This document shows positions 3,864-5,598 of a stretch of 5,598 bases of DNA, in pieces (the first letter of the stretch is position 1; the number at the start of each line of letters is the position of its first letter). Below the pieces are notes generated by a model that was not told the DNA's origin, made no database searches, and saw only the letters and a program-made list of their open reading frames with translations. Position numbers and translations under genes: made by a program. Source of the stretch: Microcaldota archaeon (GTDB lineage Archaea > Micrarchaeota > Micrarchaeia > Anstonellales > Anstonellaceae); contig JAHFEC010000077.1 of NCBI GenBank assembly GCA_023248665.1, forward strand, positions 1-5,598, given 5' to 3'.

Positions 3864-4652
3864 ATGTCCATTCACAAGACCCGCGACCATCTGCTTGACA
3901 CCCTCGCCCAGCGCGGCGCCCTCCTGGCCGCGCTCATCGACCCGCTGGACCACCCCTCGCTTGAGGCGGCCATCACGGCCGGCCGCGCGGCCGCCGAGGC
4001 CGGCGCGGACTACGTCCTCGTGGGCGGCTCCATCGGCGTGCAGGGCGAGCTTCTGGACAAGGTGTGCAAGGAGATCAAATCCTCCATTTCCGTCCCCCTC
4101 GTGCTCTTCCCCGGCAATGTCACCACGCTCTCCAAATACGCCGACGCGGTCTATTTCATGAGCATGCTCAACTCGCGCAACCCCTACTGGATATCCGGGG
4201 CGCAGACGCTGGCCGCTCCCACGGTCCGGCAGATGGGCATCGAGGCCCTTTCCACGAGCTACATCGTCTGCGAGCCGGGCGGCACCGTAGGCTTCGTCGG
4301 CGATGCGAACCTTGTGCCCCGCTCCAAGCCCCAGGTCGCGGCGGCGATGGCCATGGCCGGCCAGTGCATGGGCTCGCAGTTCATCCTCACCGACTCGGGC
4401 TCGAACCCCAAAGACGGGCCCATCCCGCCCGAATTCGCCAAGGCCGTGGCGGCCTCCATCTCTGTTCCCTATATCGTCGGCGGCGGGGTGCGCACCCCGG
4501 CGCAGGCCTCTGCGCTGGTGAAAGCCGGCGCCGACATCTTGCAGGTGGGCACCGCGCTGGAGAACGGCGGCGATGTGAAGAAAACGGTCTCGGCCCTCGC
4601 GGATGCGATCCATTCGGCCGGAAAGGGAAGGAAAAAGAATTTCGACATTTGA
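3864..4652 (+). CDS. Geranylgeranylglyceryl phosphate synthase
   Basis: A 262-residue (beta/alpha)8 prenyltransferase that joins geranylgeranyl diphosphate to sn-glycerol-1-phosphate, the first committed step of archaeal membrane ether lipids. Family marks are ALIDPLD (23-29; D26 in the metal/substrate loop), VLVGGSIG (51-58; S56), LVLFPGN (79-85), KYADAVYFMSMLNSRNPYWI (91-110), IVGGGVRT (204-211) and VGTALENG (228-235). The C-terminal phosphate-binding loops are present. One stretch, FILTDSGSN (173-181), differs from the usual YLEAGSGA-like sequence, so substrate details may vary. Length and order fit the large archaeal group of the family. It is downstream of the epimerase gene and convergent with vapC. 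Confidence 0.93.
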   Translation: MSIHKTRDHLLDTLAQRGALLAALIDPLDHPSLEAAITAGRAAAEAGADYVLVGGSIGVQGELLDKVCKEIKSSISVPLVLFPGNVTTLSKYADAVYFMSMLNSRNPYWISGAQTLAAPTVRQMGIEALSTSYIVCEPGGTVGFVGDANLVPRSKPQVAAAMAMAGQCMGSQFILTDSGSNPKDGPIPPEFAKAVAASISVPYIVGGGVRTPAQASALVKAGADILQVGTALENGGDVKKTVSALADAIHSAGKGRKKNFDI

Positions 4653-4682
4653 GGATTACGTTTCTTTCGGCTTGCCAAGTCT

Positions 4683-5072
4683 TTACGGCTCTTTTCTTTT
4701 TATCTCGCTTATTTCGTCAAAATCCCTGTCATAGCTGCAAATCGTTTTTATGCCGTTCTGTTTCATCAGCGCGGCGTGGAATGCGTCCTTCGGATCAAGG
4801 CCATTGGTGACGTAATCTATTGCATAATCACAGCTTATTTTATTGATATCCAAAATCTTCAAGTTTTGGATTTTAAGGATGTTTCTGGCAGTTTTGAGGG
4901 CGAATTCTTCCCCCTTGTTTTCTTTGAGCACAAAGATTACCTCGCTTATGACAAGCGGGCTTGTCGTGGCATGCTCCTGCCATCGGATGCGCCGGAGGTA
5001 TTCCCGGCACTTCTGGCCTGATAAATCGTTTCTCCAGAATGCGTTGATGAAGATATTAGCGTCTAGGAACAT
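4683..5072 (-). CDS. vapC: VapC-like PIN-domain ribonuclease toxin
   Basis: A 129-residue single PIN domain, the normal length of VapC toxins, which are metal-dependent ribonucleases that stop translation when free of antitoxin. The acidic set is D4 (FLDANIFINAF), E44 (VISEVIF), D93/D96 (LDPKDAFHAAL) and D115/D117 (SYDRDFD), so the active site looks intact. The start ATG at 5072 overlaps the last 17 nt of the upstream antitoxin gene, which is usual for translational coupling. The region is more AT-rich than the neighbouring lipid gene, suggesting acquisition. The RNA target is unknown. Confidence 0.88.
   Translation of the reverse strand: MFLDANIFINAFWRNDLSGQKCREYLRRIRWQEHATTSPLVISEVIFVLKENKGEEFALKTARNILKIQNLKILDINKISCDYAIDYVTNGLDPKDAFHAALMKQNGIKTICSYDRDFDEISEIKRKEP
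4690..4702 (+). terminator. T-rich terminator of the GGGPS transcript
   Basis: CTCTTTTCTTTTT lies about 40 nt after the GGGPS stop, within the 3' end of the convergent vapC gene, where the same bases encode its lysine-rich end. Confidence 0.45.
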
Positions 5073-5322
5073 TCAACCACTTTGCATGCAACTTCGCCTT
5101 GGCCCTTTTTATTCCCTCGTCAACCTCCTTTCCGGTCGCCGTGGCCCCTTCCTTGCAAAGTGCGTCGAATTCCTCAAGCCAGTCGTCTTGTGCCATAATC
5201 ATGATCTGTCCCCGTCGGACGGCTTTGAAAATAAGTTCGGAGCCTTTCTGGACGCCGGCCTCTTCGCAAATATGCTTCGGTATAGCCACAATCCCCTTGT
5301 CATACATCTTAGCCACGCACAT
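5056..5322 (-). CDS. vapB: AbrB/SpoVT-type antitoxin (VapB)
   Basis: An 88-residue protein whose first half is a swapped-hairpin AbrB DNA-binding domain: KMYDKGIVAIPKHICEEAGVQKGSELIF (about 5-32) with the hallmark IPK, then GQIMIM. The C-terminal half, with DDWLEEFDALCKEGA followed by a lysine-rich helix, is the expected toxin-wrapping tail. It would neutralise the VapC encoded by the overlapping gene and repress the operon. ATG 5322 is preferred because it places IP at the usual distance from the start, and its codons overlap the end of the upstream AbrB-like frame (stop 5309-5311). The ATG at 5337 would add five residues. Confidence 0.8.
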   Translation of the reverse strand: MCVAKMYDKGIVAIPKHICEEAGVQKGSELIFKAVRRGQIMIMAQDDWLEEFDALCKEGATATGKEVDEGIKRAKAKLHAKWLNVPRR

Positions 5323-5475
5323 CACCCAATAAAACATTCGGGCCTTTCTCGTCTTTGATGATAACTATCGTTTTTCCCTGTTTTCGAGCCGTATTCGGAT
5401 GCCCGGGCGCCAACCAAGCTCCCGAAGCATTTCGGCGGGAATCTCCACACTTCCGTCTGCACTCATGGCCGCCAT
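5309..5475 (-). pseudogene. Second AbrB-type antitoxin-like gene, frameshifted
   Basis: From ATG 5475 the frame reads MAAMSADGSVEIPAEMLREL, then GWRPGIRIRLE: a full AbrB-domain pattern with IPAEM in the right place. It stops early at TAG 5365-5367. Supplying one base in the A-run at about 5381-5384 (TTTT on the plus strand) continues it as QGKTIVIIKDEKGPNVLLGDVRG to a TAA at 5309-5311, overlapping the vapB start at 5322. The well-placed overlap suggests a once intact, or still intact but misread, operon member of about 55 residues. An in-frame ATG at 5532 with a strong ribosome binding site (GGAG, spacing 5) would add 19 residues; I prefer 5475 because it matches the family's start. Confidence 0.6.
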
Positions 5476-5485
5476 GCGACCACTA

Positions 5486-5513
5486 AGTTTAACTGCGCAG
5501 TTTAACTTTATAA
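5486..5513 (-). promoter_or_regulatory. Promoter and palindromic operator of the toxin-antitoxin operon
   Basis: On the minus strand TTATAAA (5507-5513) is a TATA box. Directly downstream lies the perfect 12-bp palindrome AACTGCGCAGTT (5491-5502), which sits within two direct copies of AGTTTAACT (5486-5494 and 5499-5507, plus strand). With the start expected near 5484, the ATG at 5475 would be almost leaderless, and a bound antitoxin would block transcription. Autorepression by VapB-type proteins is known; this site is inferred. Confidence 0.55.
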
Positions 5514-5521
5514 CCCTTAGC

Positions 5522-5596
5522 CTAAACAGCATTCCTTCTCCTGAAAACTAGAATTCGCAAATCTTTCTTTGTTGCAAGTTCGCCAGCGTCGCCCAT
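5522..5596 (-). CDS. Possible end of an upstream gene, cut by the window edge
   Basis: An open minus-strand frame MGDAGELATKKDLRILVFRRRNAV ends at TAG 5522-5524. It overlaps by 11 nt the alternative antitoxin start at 5532. It may be the tail of a larger gene beyond the window or chance. I recognise no family in 24 residues. Confidence 0.2.
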   Translation of the reverse strand: MGDAGELATKKDLRILVFRRRNAV

Positions 5597-5598
5597 TT

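Noticed and set aside
3774..4613. Long minus-strand open frames opposite the epimerase and GGGPS genes
   Set aside because: These are shadows caused by high GC at third positions; translations are rich in R, G, H and A without motifs, while the plus-strand genes are clear family members.

Overview
The window is archaeal. The evidence is a geranylgeranylglyceryl phosphate synthase (first committed step of archaeal ether lipids), a DUF424 protein (an archaeal family), a tRNA gene with bulge-helix-bulge introns including one outside the anticodon loop, TATA-type promoter boxes about 25 nt upstream of RNA starts, and T-rich terminators. The lineage cannot be fixed from this window. Small, dense genes, a PRC-barrel protein and multi-intron tRNAs would suit an uncultivated DPANN-type archaeon, but that is inference.

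Layout. 1-330: three identical 110-bp tandem repeats, each holding a TATA-like box and the 5' part of a tRNA-Val interrupted by a pair of hairpins. 320-392: an intact tRNA-Val(TAC) on +. 393-610: no gene; it contains hairpins and a degenerate 3' half of a tRNA-Val-like gene. 611-742 (-): tRNA-Gln(CTG) with two introns. 670-1602 (-): a LAGLIDADG homing endonuclease whose reading frame runs into the tRNA-Gln and stops on a UGA made of anticodon positions 35-36 plus nucleotide 37. 1744-2082 (+): DUF424 protein. 2189-2452 (+): PRC-barrel protein. 2453-2827: a gene-free stretch with a T-rich terminator and two strongly folded elements. 2828-3826 (+): extended short-chain dehydrogenase/epimerase. 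3864-4652 (+): GGGP synthase, probably co-transcribed with the epimerase. 4683-5475 (-): a toxin-antitoxin operon of VapC (PIN ribonuclease), an AbrB-type antitoxin, and a second, frameshifted AbrB-type gene upstream.

The plus-strand housekeeping genes are GC-rich with strong GC bias at third codon positions. The vapBC region is visibly more AT-rich, which suggests acquired DNA. The most unusual parts are the tRNA neighbourhood (broken tRNA-Val pieces in series, and a homing endonuclease gene sharing sequence with a two-intron tRNA) and recurring pairs of adjacent hairpins at three separate gene-free sites. One GC-rich stem core, TCGGC/GCCGA, recurs among them.
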